Shown here: positions 18,993 through 27,856 of the stretch, one piece after another
Position numbering within the stretch: the stretch's first letter is position 1
How the letters are laid out: every line of letters begins with the position of its first letter
From: Raineyella sp964528755
Lineage (GTDB): Bacteria; Actinomycetota; Actinomycetes; Propionibacteriales; Propionibacteriaceae
Assembly (NCBI GenBank): GCA_964528755.1
Contig: CAZGWN010000005.1
Location: 3,395-67,394, forward strand
Length of the DNA: 64,000 nucleotides
Direction: 5' to 3'
Program-made: the position numbers and the translations under genes
Notes under the pieces: model-generated
Told to the model about the DNA's origin: nothing
The model's database searches: none
What the model saw: the letters and a program-made list of their open reading frames with translations, nothing else

Positions 18993-20120
18993 TCAGGCCG
19001 TCGCCGCCGGCCACCACCGACCGCGGGTGAAGACCCTGCGGACGACCAGCTCGTCGGCCAGCTCGATGACGTCGGCGCGTTTGCCTGCCGTCAGCTCCCC
19101 GACGTCGGTCAGCCCCTGGTAGCGCGCCGGGACGGCACTCGCCGCCCGCATCGCGACCGCCGGGGCGACGCCCTGGGCGACCGCGTTGCGGACCGCCCGG
19201 TCGAGGGTCAGGGTCGATCCGGCGATCGTCGTGGCGCCGGTCAGCCGGGCCACGCCGCCGCTGACCGTCACCGCCAGGCCGCCGAGGTGGTAGTCCCCGT
19301 CCTCCGCGCCCGCCGCGGCCATCGCGTCGGTGACCAGCGCCACCCGTCCGGGAGCGGTCGCCATCACCCAGGCGGCCAGCTCGGAGCGTACGTGGACGCC
19401 GTCGAAGATGAGCTCGATGGTCACCCGCGGGTCCTGCCACAGGGCCAACGCCGGGCCGGGTGCCCGGTGGCGCAGCTCGGGCATGGCATTGAACAGGTGG
19501 GTCGCCCCGCGGGCGCCGCGCTCGACGGCGTCGCGGGCCCGGTCGAAATCGGCGGCGGTATGGCCGACGGCGGCCGTCACCCCCCGGCGGCACAGCAACT
19601 CGATGGTCTCGGGGGCGCGGCGGCGTTCGGGGGCGATGGTGACCATTCGGATCGTGCCGTGGGCCAGGTCGAGGAGTTCGGTGACGACCTTCGGGTCGGG
19701 ATCGGCGAGCAGGGCGGCGTCGTGGGCGCCCTTGTACTCCTCGGCCAGCCAGGGGCCCTCGAGATGGATGCCGGCCAGCTCCCCGGCGTCGACCAGCGGG
19801 GCCAGCGCGGTGATCTGGCGGCGCAGGTCGGCGATCGAGCCGGTGACCAGGCTGGCCATCACGGTGGTGGTGCCGTGGGCGCGGTGGGCCGCAATGACCC
19901 GACGCGCCTCGCCGGGGTCCTCGGTGACGAAGGTCGCGCCGCCGCCGCCGTGATTGTGCACGTCCACCCATCCGGGGGCGAGGATGCCCTCGACCCACTC
20001 GGCTCCGGCGGGCACCGTCCCGGACCCGGTCTCGACGATCCGGTCCTCCTCGATCCTGACCCATCCGGGGAGCAGGGCCGCTCCCTCGGGCAGCAGCATC
20101 CGCTCCGATGCCAGCAGCAT
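18993..20120 (-). CDS. nagA: N-acetylglucosamine-6-phosphate deacetylase
   Basis: A 375-residue amidohydrolase that removes acetate from GlcNAc-6-phosphate, giving the NagB substrate. Metal and substrate motifs in order: GWVDVHNHGGGG (~50-61), GIHLEGPWLAEEYKG (~118-132), VGHTAADFD (~185), ATHLFNAM (~206) and LVTDAMAAAG with the catalytic Asp (~262). Thirteen bp separate it from nagB, which is upstream on the same strand. It converges with sdaA across about 100 bp. The operon is probably controlled from the palindrome upstream of nagB. Confidence 0.95.
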   Translation of the reverse strand: MLLASERMLLPEGAALLPGWVRIEEDRIVETGSGTVPAGAEWVEGILAPGWVDVHNHGGGGATFVTEDPGEARRVIAAHRAHGTTTVMASLVTGSIADLRRQITALAPLVDAGELAGIHLEGPWLAEEYKGAHDAALLADPDPKVVTELLDLAHGTIRMVTIAPERRRAPETIELLCRRGVTAAVGHTAADFDRARDAVERGARGATHLFNAMPELRHRAPGPALALWQDPRVTIELIFDGVHVRSELAAWVMATAPGRVALVTDAMAAAGAEDGDYHLGGLAVTVSGGVARLTGATTIAGSTLTLDRAVRNAVAQGVAPAVAMRAASAVPARYQGLTDVGELTAGKRADVIELADELVVRRVFTRGRWWPAATA

Positions 20121-20132
20121 GATCGTGTCCTC

Positions 20133-20924
20133 TCAGATCTCGGTACGCTGCCAGGCCGGCAGGTTCCGCTGGATCTCACGGTAGTAGTCGGCCAGGGCGA
20201 GCTCGGCGGCCGCCACCTCGTCGACGATCACCGTGGCCGAGCGGTGCAGCTGCAGCACCGAACCGGGGCACATCGCGCTCAGCGGACCCTCGACGAGGGC
20301 TGCGACCGCCCGGGCCTTGGCCGCGCCCTGGGCCACGAGGACCGCATGCCGGGATGCCAGGATGGTGCCGAGCCCCTGGGTCAGGCAGTGGTGCGGCACC
20401 TGCTCGGGTGAGTCGAAGAAGCGGGCATTGTCGGCCCGGGTGCGGGCGCTGAGGGTCTTCACCCGGGTCCGGGAACTCAGTGAGGAGGTCGGCTCGTTGA
20501 AGCCGATGTGCCCGTTCGCCCCCACCCCCAGCAACTGGACGTCGATCCCGCCGGCCTGCTCGATCGCGGCCTCGTAGGCCTCCGCGGCGGCAGGCGGATC
20601 GGCGGCGTTGCCGTCGGGCACGTGCACCCGCCGCGGGTCCAGTCCCAACGGCTCGGTCACCGTCTTGCGGATCACCTCGGCATAGCTCTCCGGGTGTCCC
20701 TCGGGCAGTCCGACGTACTCGTCGAGGGCGAAGGCGGAGGCCCCGGTGAGGTCGAGCCTGCCGGCCCGGACCAGCGCCGCCAGGGCGGCGTACGCGGCCA
20801 GCGGGGAACTCCCGGTGGCCACCCCCAGCACCGGGGGTCGGTTCAGCGACGCGATGACGTGGGCGACCCGGGCGGCGGCGGCGCGGCCCACCGCATCCTC
20901 GTCCGGGCAGATGATGACCTCCAC
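20133..20924 (-). CDS. nagB: Glucosamine-6-phosphate deaminase
   Basis: A 263-residue isomerase/deaminase that makes fructose 6-phosphate and ammonia from glucosamine 6-phosphate. LGVATGSSPLAAY (~38), FALDEYVGLPEGHPESY (~68) and LLGVGANGHIGFNEP (~133) carry the phosphate loop, general base and ring-opening His. I chose GTG 20924 because an AAGGAG site precedes it. An upstream ATG would add residues absent from the family and would cover the palindromic operator. It is first in the nagBA operon. Confidence 0.95.
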   Translation of the reverse strand: MEVIICPDEDAVGRAAAARVAHVIASLNRPPVLGVATGSSPLAAYAALAALVRAGRLDLTGASAFALDEYVGLPEGHPESYAEVIRKTVTEPLGLDPRRVHVPDGNAADPPAAAEAYEAAIEQAGGIDVQLLGVGANGHIGFNEPTSSLSSRTRVKTLSARTRADNARFFDSPEQVPHHCLTQGLGTILASRHAVLVAQGAAKARAVAALVEGPLSAMCPGSVLQLHRSATVIVDEVAAAELALADYYREIQRNLPAWQRTEI

Positions 20925-20951
20925 GGGTGTCTCCTTCAGTGTGGACCGAGT

Positions 20952-20975
20952 CTGGTACGTACCGGTTCGTACCAG
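20952..20975. promoter_or_regulatory. Palindromic operator upstream of nagB
   Basis: Perfect 8-bp arms CTGGTACG (20952-20959) and CGTACCAG (20968-20975) flank TACCGGTT. The left part also contains the self-palindrome GGTACGTACC, and the right part its near copy GGTTCGTACC. The site lies 28 bp upstream of the nagB start. A GntR/DasR- or NagR-like aminosugar regulator is the likely ligand; no such gene is in the window. Confidence 0.6.
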
Positions 20976-21052
20976 CATGTCCATCGTTGCTGCCGGTCGG
21001 GGAGCTGTCAAGCGCCGGAGAGGCCCCCGGAGGCGAAGACTAGGGTGGCCCC

Positions 21053-21886
21053 ATGGCCGGCACGAGCGGTGACCCGCGGGCCCGGATCGGGATCTCGGGC
21101 TGGGACTACGCCGGCTGGCGCGGCACCTTCTACCCCACCGGACTCGGGCGGGCCGACGAGTTGGCCTACGCTGCCGCCCGCTTCGCCACCATCGAGATCA
21201 ACGCGTCCTTCTACGCCCTGCAGCGACCGACCACCTGGCATGCGTGGCGGGAGGCCGCCCCGCCGGGATTCGTCTTCGCGGTGAAGGCGCCGCGCTTCAT
21301 CACCCATGTCAAGCGGCTGCACGACGTGGCCGCACCGGTGGCCAACTTCTTCGCCTCCGGCGTGCTCTCCCTGGGCGACCGGCTCGGCCCGGTGCTGTGG
21401 CAACTGCCGCCCACCCTCACCTACGACCCCGACCGGCTGGAGACCTTCCTCGACCTGCTGCCGGCCGGCACCGGGGAGGCCGTCGAGGTGGGCCGCCACC
21501 ACGACGAGCGGATGGCGGGGCGGATGGACCTGACCTGCCCGGTGGACCGGCCGCTGCGGCACGCGATCGAGGTGCGCCACCCGAGCTTCGCCGACGACCG
21601 GTTCACCGAACAGCTCGCCCGGCACCGGGTTGCGCTCGTCCGGTCCGACAGTCCCGGACGGTGGCCGGACCTTGACCGGGCGACGACCGACCTCGCGTAC
21701 GCCCGGCTGCACGGTGCCACCGAGCTGTACGCCGGCGGCTACACGTCCGCGCAACTGCGGCGATGGGCCGGCTGGGTGCGCCACCAGGTGGAGGCCGGCC
21801 GTGACACGTACGTCTACTTCGACAACGACGCCCGGGGACATGCGCCGTTCGACGCGCACGCGCTGGCGGAGCTGATCGGCGGCTGA
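21053..21886 (+). CDS. DUF72 domain-containing protein (YecE-like)
   Basis: A 277-residue cytoplasmic protein with a TIM-barrel-like DUF72 domain. Diagnostic segments are RIGISGWDYAGWRGTFYP, FATIEINASFYALQRPTTWHAW, GFVFAVKAPRFITHVKRL and a C-terminal DTYVYFDNDARGHAPFDA. The function of the family is not established. ATG 21053 lies six bases after TAGGGT (21041-21046) with no ribosome site, so it is probably leaderless. It converges with the ABC transporter genes two bp away. Confidence 0.88.
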   Translation: MAGTSGDPRARIGISGWDYAGWRGTFYPTGLGRADELAYAAARFATIEINASFYALQRPTTWHAWREAAPPGFVFAVKAPRFITHVKRLHDVAAPVANFFASGVLSLGDRLGPVLWQLPPTLTYDPDRLETFLDLLPAGTGEAVEVGRHHDERMAGRMDLTCPVDRPLRHAIEVRHPSFADDRFTEQLARHRVALVRSDSPGRWPDLDRATTDLAYARLHGATELYAGGYTSAQLRRWAGWVRHQVEAGRDTYVYFDNDARGHAPFDAHALAELIGG

Positions 21887-21888
21887 GG

Positions 21889-23622
21889 TCACCGCGCTGC
21901 CAGCACCATCACCTCGTCGAGCGTCGCCGGGGCCTCCTCGACCCGCACCTCCCCGAGACCCGCCGGCAGCTCCCGCCGGACCTCGTCGGGCTGGTGCCCG
22001 GCGACCCGTACGTCCCGCCCGGCCAGCGTCGCCGGTAGGCCGGCCGCCCGCAGGGCGGAGAACGCCACGGCCCATCGGGCGGTGCGCACCACGACCGACC
22101 GGTGGGCGCCCGTGAGGTCCGCCGGACTGCCCGAGGCGATGACCCGGCCGGCAGCGAGCAGTACGACCCGGTCACACTGGGCTGCCTCGGCCATGTAGTG
22201 CGTCGTGACGAGGACTCCGGTGCCGGACTCGGCCGTGGCCCGTAGGTCGCTCCACAGTCGGGAGCGGCCCAGCGGATCCATCCCGGAGGTCGGCTCGTCG
22301 AGGACGAGCAGGTCGGGGTCGTGCACGCAGGCGGCGAGGTAGGCCACCTGCCGGCGGATGCCCAGGGGCAGGGTCCCGACCTTCCGGCGGCCCAGCCGGT
22401 CGGTGAACTCCAGGGCCTGCTCCCCCGGCCGGACACCGTGCACCGAGGAGGCGAAGTCGAGATTCTCCCGGGCGGTCAGACTCGGATAGAGCGCCAGGCC
22501 CTGGGCGACGTACCCGATCCTCCGTCGGGTGCGCAGCGTCGGCGGACCACCGAGCAGGAGACAGGACCCGGCGTCGGGCCGTTCCAGCCCCAGGGCCAGC
22601 CGGATGAGCGTCGTCTTGCCGGCGCCGTTGCCGCCGATCAGCCCGACCACCTCACCGGGACCGACCACCAGCGAGACCCCGTCCAGCGCCGTGACCGACC
22701 CGAAGTGGCGGACCACGTCACGGGCGATCAGCAGCGGCGCTCCGTCGGCGGCATGTCGGGGACTCGGCTCGGCCTCGGGCTCCTCCACCGGCGCGTCCGC
22801 CGCGCCGGGTTCTCCTGCGCCGAGTTGCGCGACGATCGCGGCATCCTCCAGGTCGGGGGTGACCCGGGCGAATCCCTCGGGTGCCGGACCGGCATCGCGG
22901 GTCCACACCCGGATCGACCGCCCGCGCCGCCACCCTGTCAGCGGCGCCCGTCCGTCGGCGGGGGCTTGCCACACGGCCCCCGGCGTCGCGGCGATCACCT
23001 CGTCGGGAGTCCCGGAGGCGATCACCCGGCCCGACCGGAGCAGGTAGAGCCGTCCGGCGCGCTCGGCCTCGTCGAGGTAGGTGGTGGCCATCACGACGGT
23101 GGTACCCTCCGCGGCCGCCGAGGCGATCAGGGTCCACAGGTCCGCGCGGCTGAGCGGGTCGACGCCGGTGGTCGGCTCGTCGAGCAGCACCAGGTCGGGC
23201 CGGTGCAGGGTGGCGAGCACGAAGCCGAGCTTCTGGCGCATCCCGCCCGACAGATGCGCGGCGACCCGGTCCCGGGCGGTCTCCAGGCCGGCCCTCTCCA
23301 GCAGTTGCGTGGCCCGGGTACGGGTGGTGGCCCTGTCCAGCCGGTACGTCCGCGCGACGAAGCCGACGTTCTCGGCCACCGACAGGTTGCGCCATACCCC
23401 GGAGTCGGCGGGCTGGTAGCCGATCCGGTGCCGGTCACCGATCAGCCCGTCCTGGTGCGAGGTGGCCGGGACCAGTCCGGCGAGCACCCGCAGCAGGGTC
23501 GACTTGCCGGCCCCGTCGCCGCCGACGACGGCCGTGACGGTGCCCTCGGGGAATGCCCCGGTGAAGTCGTCCAGGGCAGTCGTCGCGCCGAACCGTACGG
23601 TCGCGTGGGTGAGCGTGATCAT
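21889..23622 (-). CDS. ABC exporter ATPase with two nucleotide-binding domains (YbhF-type)
   Basis: A 577-residue cytoplasmic ATPase with two cassettes in one chain, the same layout and length as YbhF. Domain 1 has Walker A GGDGAGKST (~35), signature LSGGMRQK and Walker B LVLLDEPTTGVD. Domain 2 has GGNGAGKTT (~343), the degenerate signature LPLGIRRQ in place of LSGGQ, and LLVLDEPTSGMD. A degenerate second signature is common in this subfamily. A Glu/Pro-rich linker (~290) joins the two. ATG 23622 overlaps the permease stop (ATGA). Only one permease gene is present, so the exporter may be a permease homodimer. Likely substrates are drugs or small amphiphiles. Confidence 0.9.
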   Translation of the reverse strand: MITLTHATVRFGATTALDDFTGAFPEGTVTAVVGGDGAGKSTLLRVLAGLVPATSHQDGLIGDRHRIGYQPADSGVWRNLSVAENVGFVARTYRLDRATTRTRATQLLERAGLETARDRVAAHLSGGMRQKLGFVLATLHRPDLVLLDEPTTGVDPLSRADLWTLIASAAAEGTTVVMATTYLDEAERAGRLYLLRSGRVIASGTPDEVIAATPGAVWQAPADGRAPLTGWRRGRSIRVWTRDAGPAPEGFARVTPDLEDAAIVAQLGAGEPGAADAPVEEPEAEPSPRHAADGAPLLIARDVVRHFGSVTALDGVSLVVGPGEVVGLIGGNGAGKTTLIRLALGLERPDAGSCLLLGGPPTLRTRRRIGYVAQGLALYPSLTARENLDFASSVHGVRPGEQALEFTDRLGRRKVGTLPLGIRRQVAYLAACVHDPDLLVLDEPTSGMDPLGRSRLWSDLRATAESGTGVLVTTHYMAEAAQCDRVVLLAAGRVIASGSPADLTGAHRSVVVRTARWAVAFSALRAAGLPATLAGRDVRVAGHQPDEVRRELPAGLGEVRVEEAPATLDEVMVLAAR

Positions 23623-24908
23623 GACCGGGCCCCGCCGTGGGTGAGGATCCAACCCATCCGGGTCGTCGCCGCACCGAAGATGACCAGCGCCTGACCGGCG
23701 AGGATGCCCAGCGGCAGCAGCAGCGACCCGAGATCGGCGCCGCGCAGCATGACTCCCTGGGCCACGGCGTTGAACCAGGTCAGGGGCAACAGGTAGCCGA
23801 TCCAGCGCACCCCGGCCGCCATCGACTCCAGCGGGAAGATGATGCCGCTGAGCAGCACCTGCGGCATAACGAGCATGACGGCCATCTGGATGGCCTGGCC
23901 GGTGGTCTGCGACAAGGTCGAGACCAGCACGCCCAGCCCGAGCACGACGAACAGGAAGATCAGCGCGGCCAGGGCGAACAGCCACCCGCTGCCAACGAAC
24001 GGCACGTCGAACAGGATGATCCCCAGTGCGCTGATCACGATCATGTCGAGCAGCGCCACCAGGAAGTACGGGCTGATCTTGCCCAGGATGATCGCCGCCG
24101 GCCGCAGGGGCATCACGGCCAGTTGTTCCAGGGTGCCGGCCTCACGTTCCCGGACCAGGCCGATGCTGGTGATGACCGTCCCGATGAAGGTGAGGATCAA
24201 CCCGATCAGACCGGGCACCATCACCCACGACGTCGTCAGATCCGGGTTGAACGCCACGGTGATGAAGTCGTCGGGGTCCATCGCCGGGACCTCGATGTCG
24301 GGCAGGTCCGGCAACGCGTCGGTGGCCGGCGGGCTGGGTGGGGCCGGCGGGGCCTGGCCCGCGGCGAGGGCACGGGTCATCTCCGTACGGTAGTCGGCCA
24401 TCCGGTCGGCGAACCGCTCCATGTCGGCCTGCCGCTGCTCGGCCTCGGCACGTGTCTCCTCGACCTGGCTGCGAACGTCGGCGACCCGGTCGCGGGCGTC
24501 GGTGGCGACGATCTCCATCAGCGTACGCTGACCGGCCTGCGCGGAGAACAGGTTGCTACCGTCGAGGTAGGCGTGGATCCGGTCGGCCAGCGCCGCGTCG
24601 GGATCGTCGCGGACCGCCACGATGACGAGGTCGCTGCGACGGTCCCGCAGCAGGCCCTGCGCGTCCCCCGGGCCGAGGGCGGGGTCGACGGCCACGATCT
24701 CCAGGGCGTCGTCGGTGTCCGCTGCTTCCAGATCGCCGGCCAGGGTCGAGGCGCCGGGCCCCACCACGGTGGCGCTGACCGTGTCCACGGCGAAGTTCGC
24801 CGCATACCCGAAGATGACCAGCAGCAGAACCGGCATGACGACCAGCATGGCAAGGGTGCGCCGATCCCGCGCCAGCTCCCGGAACTCCTTGATGACGACG
24901 GCACGCAT
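23619..24908 (-). CDS. ABC-2 family transporter permease
   Basis: A 429-residue membrane subunit for the ATPase downstream. It has an N-terminal cytoplasmic helix and one transmembrane segment (~19-39, LAMLVVMPVLLLVIFGYAAN). A large ~190-residue extracytoplasmic region with a heptad-like Glu/Arg-rich stretch and a Pro-rich end follows, then five further helices. This is the YbhS/YbhR topology. I placed the start at ATG 24908 (GAGGG upstream). An in-frame ATG at 24935 exists but lies inside a perfect palindrome, a likely operator. The two genes overlap by four bases. Confidence 0.87.
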   Translation of the reverse strand: MRAVVIKEFRELARDRRTLAMLVVMPVLLLVIFGYAANFAVDTVSATVVGPGASTLAGDLEAADTDDALEIVAVDPALGPGDAQGLLRDRRSDLVIVAVRDDPDAALADRIHAYLDGSNLFSAQAGQRTLMEIVATDARDRVADVRSQVEETRAEAEQRQADMERFADRMADYRTEMTRALAAGQAPPAPPSPPATDALPDLPDIEVPAMDPDDFITVAFNPDLTTSWVMVPGLIGLILTFIGTVITSIGLVREREAGTLEQLAVMPLRPAAIILGKISPYFLVALLDMIVISALGIILFDVPFVGSGWLFALAALIFLFVVLGLGVLVSTLSQTTGQAIQMAVMLVMPQVLLSGIIFPLESMAAGVRWIGYLLPLTWFNAVAQGVMLRGADLGSLLLPLGILAGQALVIFGAATTRMGWILTHGGARS

Positions 24909-24927
24909 GGACCCTCGATTCCCTAAA

Positions 24928-24943
24928 TTCATCACATGATGAA
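24928..24943. promoter_or_regulatory. Perfect 7-bp palindrome at the ABC exporter promoter
   Basis: TTCATCA-CA-TGATGAA spans 24928-24943, just upstream of the permease start. It resembles TetR- or MarR-type operators of drug-inducible exporters. The divergent mgtA gene starts 92 bp away, so the site could affect either direction. The regulator is not encoded nearby. Confidence 0.6.
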
Positions 24944-25034
24944 ATCAGAGCATACCCGGACACCACCGGCCTGTCACCGCCGGGGATTCCGCAGGTACGC
25001 AAGCCTGGGCGCCGTACGGACCTAAGCTGAGTTG

Positions 25035-27623
25035 GTGAGGTCCGCAGCACCTGCACCTACCACCGACGACGCCACCCCGGTCGAACTCCGACACCCCTGG
25101 GCCGCGCCCGGGGGTGCCGTGCTGAAGGCGGCGGAGTCGGGGCCGCGGGGTCTCAGCTCGGCCGAGGCCACCAGGCGCCTCTCCCGCACCCGTACGTTGC
25201 ACGGCCGAGCCCACGAGGTCGGCTGGCTGCGGACCCTCGCGCGTCAGTTCACCAGCCCGATCGTGCTCATCCTCGTTGTCGCCACGGTCATCTCGATAGC
25301 GGTCGGGGACGTCACCGACGGCATCATCATCCTGGCCATCATCCTCGCCTCGGGCCTGCTCGGCTTCGTCCAGGACTTCCGCGCCGGCCGGGAGGTGTCC
25401 GCCCTGCTGTCCCGGGTCCAGGTCACCACCACGGTGCTGCGCGACGGCCGACCGGACCACGTGCCCATCCGCGAGGTGGTGCCCGGCGACGTCGTCGTGC
25501 TGGCGGCCGGTGACGTCATCGCGGCCGACTGCCGCCTGCTGACCACCAACGACCTGTTGGTCGACGAATCGGTGCTCACCGGCGAGTCCTTCCCGGTGGA
25601 GAAGGACTCCGGTGCCACGGTCCCGGCCGATGCGGGGCCGGCGGAGCGGCCCACGATGGTGTTCTTCGGCACCCACGTCGCCAGCGGCTCGGGACAGGCG
25701 GTCGCCGTCGGCACCCGGACGGACACCCAACTGGGCCGCATCACCGCCGACCTGCGGCGCAAAGTCCCGGTGACGGCGTACGAACACGGGATCACCCGGT
25801 TCGGCCGGCTGCTGGTCTGGTTGATGCTCGCCCTCACCGGCGCGATCTTCGTGGTCAACACCCTCGCGGGCCGGCCGGTGCTGGACGCGTTGCTGTTCTC
25901 CCTGGCCCTCGCCGTCGGGCTCAGCCCCCAGATGCTGCCGGCCATCGTCACCATCAGCCTGTCCGGCGGCGCGCGCCGGATGGCTGCCCGCAAGGTCATC
26001 GTCAAGCGGCTGGAGGTGATCGAGGACTTCGGCTCGATGAGCGTCCTGTGCACCGACAAGACCGGCACTCTGACCCGCGGCGAACCCCGGCTGACCGGCG
26101 CGGTGGACCTGTCGGGCGCCGAATCGGCCGATGTGCTGGCGCTGGCCGCGCTCAACGCCGGCCTGCAGACGGGCTTTGTCAATCCGATGGATGCCGCGAT
26201 CGTGGCCCGCCGGAGGCCACCGGCCGGGGTCGCGGCACTCGGCGAGGTGCCCTACGACTTCACTCGCCGCCGGTTGTCGGTGGTGGCGCCGGCCGACGGC
26301 GGGCCCGTCCTGATCGTCAAGGGGGCGGTGCCCGGCATCCTCGACTGCTGCACCCGCGCCGACGTCGGCGCCGCGCCGGTGCCGATGGACCAGGCCCGCT
26401 CGGTCGTGGAGGACCGTTTCGCGGAGCTGAGCGCCCAGGGGCATCGGGTGCTGGCCCTGGCCACCCGTCCGTGGGAGGGTCCCGTCACCCACGGGCGCGT
26501 CAACCCCGGCCCGGACGACGAGCGCGGACTCACGTTGCGTGGGCTGCTCGTCTTCGACGACCCGGTGAAGGACGACGCGCCGGCCGCGGTGGCGGCGCTG
26601 GACGACCTCGGCGTCTCGCTGCGCCTGATCACCGGTGACCATCTGCTGGCGGCGCGAGCGGTCGCCCGGGCCGTCGGGCTGCCGTCGGAGCACGTGCTCA
26701 CCGGGCCCGACATCGCCGGCATGGACGACACCCGGCTGGCCGAGGCCGTCCGCCGGGTCCAGGTCTTCGCCGAGATCGACCCCGACGGCAAGCAACGGAT
26801 CGTCCGCGCGCTGCGGGCCGACGGGACCGGGGTCGGATTCCTCGGCGACGGCATCAACGACGCCCCCGCACTGCATACGGCCGACGTCGGCATCTCGGTC
26901 GACACCGCGGTCGACGTCGCCAAGCAGGCCGCCGCGGTCGTGCTGCTGGAGAAGGACCTGGCGGTCGTCATCGACGGGGTCCGCCTCGGCCGGCGGACCT
27001 TCGCGAACACCCGCAAATACACCCGGCTGACCACCAGCGCCAACTTCGGCAACGTCCTGTCGATGGCGGTCGCGAGCCTCTTCCTGCCGTTCCTGCCGCT
27101 GCTGCCCATGCAGATCCTGCTGCTCAACTTCCTCAGCGACATCCCGTCCCTGGCGATCGCCGGCGATTCCGTCGATCCGGAGCAGACCCTCCGGCCTGCC
27201 TCCTGGAACATCGTCGACGACCGCCGATTCCTGCTGCTCTTCGGGGCGGTGTCGACGATCTTCGACCTGGTCACCTTCGCCCTGCTGATCCGGGCCTTCG
27301 ATGTCGACGCGGTGCAGTTCCGCACGGCGTGGTTCATCGAGTCGACGCTCACCGAGTTGCTGGTGTTGTTCTCGTTGCGTACGCCGCGGCCGATGCTGCG
27401 GTCGCGGCCGGCCGGCATCCTCGTCGTGCTCAGCGGGCTCGTCGCCGCGACCGTCTTCGCCATCCCCTTCATCGACCCGCTGGCCCACGTTCTCGGCCTG
27501 GCCCGACCCCGCGGCGAGGTGATGGTCGCGGTACTGGTCGTGGCGATCTGCTATGTCGCCGTCAACGAGTTGGCCAAGGCCGGCTGGGTGCGACGTGCCG
27601 CGATATCGAACCGGGTGACATGA
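25035..27623 (+). CDS. mgtA: Magnesium-translocating P-type ATPase
   Basis: An 862-residue type IIIB P-type ATPase importing Mg2+. An N-terminal cation-ATPase domain contains HPWAAPGGAVL. The actuator has LTGESFPVEKD (~180). The phosphorylation motif CTDKTGTLT holds Asp341, and the hinge motif is GDGINDAPAL (~612). The C-terminal helices contain LNFLSDIPSLAIAGDSVDPE, typical of MgtA and unlike Ca2+ pumps. The start is GTG 25035, six bases after TAAGCT (25023-25028), suggesting a leaderless transcript. A TTG three bases earlier is also possible. No magnesium riboswitch was seen. Confidence 0.93.
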   Translation: MRSAAPAPTTDDATPVELRHPWAAPGGAVLKAAESGPRGLSSAEATRRLSRTRTLHGRAHEVGWLRTLARQFTSPIVLILVVATVISIAVGDVTDGIIILAIILASGLLGFVQDFRAGREVSALLSRVQVTTTVLRDGRPDHVPIREVVPGDVVVLAAGDVIAADCRLLTTNDLLVDESVLTGESFPVEKDSGATVPADAGPAERPTMVFFGTHVASGSGQAVAVGTRTDTQLGRITADLRRKVPVTAYEHGITRFGRLLVWLMLALTGAIFVVNTLAGRPVLDALLFSLALAVGLSPQMLPAIVTISLSGGARRMAARKVIVKRLEVIEDFGSMSVLCTDKTGTLTRGEPRLTGAVDLSGAESADVLALAALNAGLQTGFVNPMDAAIVARRRPPAGVAALGEVPYDFTRRRLSVVAPADGGPVLIVKGAVPGILDCCTRADVGAAPVPMDQARSVVEDRFAELSAQGHRVLALATRPWEGPVTHGRVNPGPDDERGLTLRGLLVFDDPVKDDAPAAVAALDDLGVSLRLITGDHLLAARAVARAVGLPSEHVLTGPDIAGMDDTRLAEAVRRVQVFAEIDPDGKQRIVRALRADGTGVGFLGDGINDAPALHTADVGISVDTAVDVAKQAAAVVLLEKDLAVVIDGVRLGRRTFANTRKYTRLTTSANFGNVLSMAVASLFLPFLPLLPMQILLLNFLSDIPSLAIAGDSVDPEQTLRPASWNIVDDRRFLLLFGAVSTIFDLVTFALLIRAFDVDAVQFRTAWFIESTLTELLVLFSLRTPRPMLRSRPAGILVVLSGLVAATVFAIPFIDPLAHVLGLARPRGEVMVAVLVVAICYVAVNELAKAGWVRRAAISNRVT

Positions 27624-27856
27624 ATCACCCGGACGGCCGATCAACGGTGCCCGGATATGGACGAGGGATGTGCCCGCTGCCCCCGGAATCGCCACCCCGA
27701 CTTTGTGCCGAGAATTGTCGCAGTTGACGTGATTCCGCCGCTTCAGCGGTCCCGCACGGTGCCGGCCTGGTCGCACCGAACACGAAACACAGGAGTGATA
27801 CGATCCGCCGGAGTCCGGGGGCTCACCCGGGAAAGGCGCGACGGCGGGGGACGCCT

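Noticed and set aside
24944..25034. Magnesium-sensing riboswitch before mgtA
   Set aside because: The start lies six bases after a -10-like hexamer, which leaves no room for a leader RNA.
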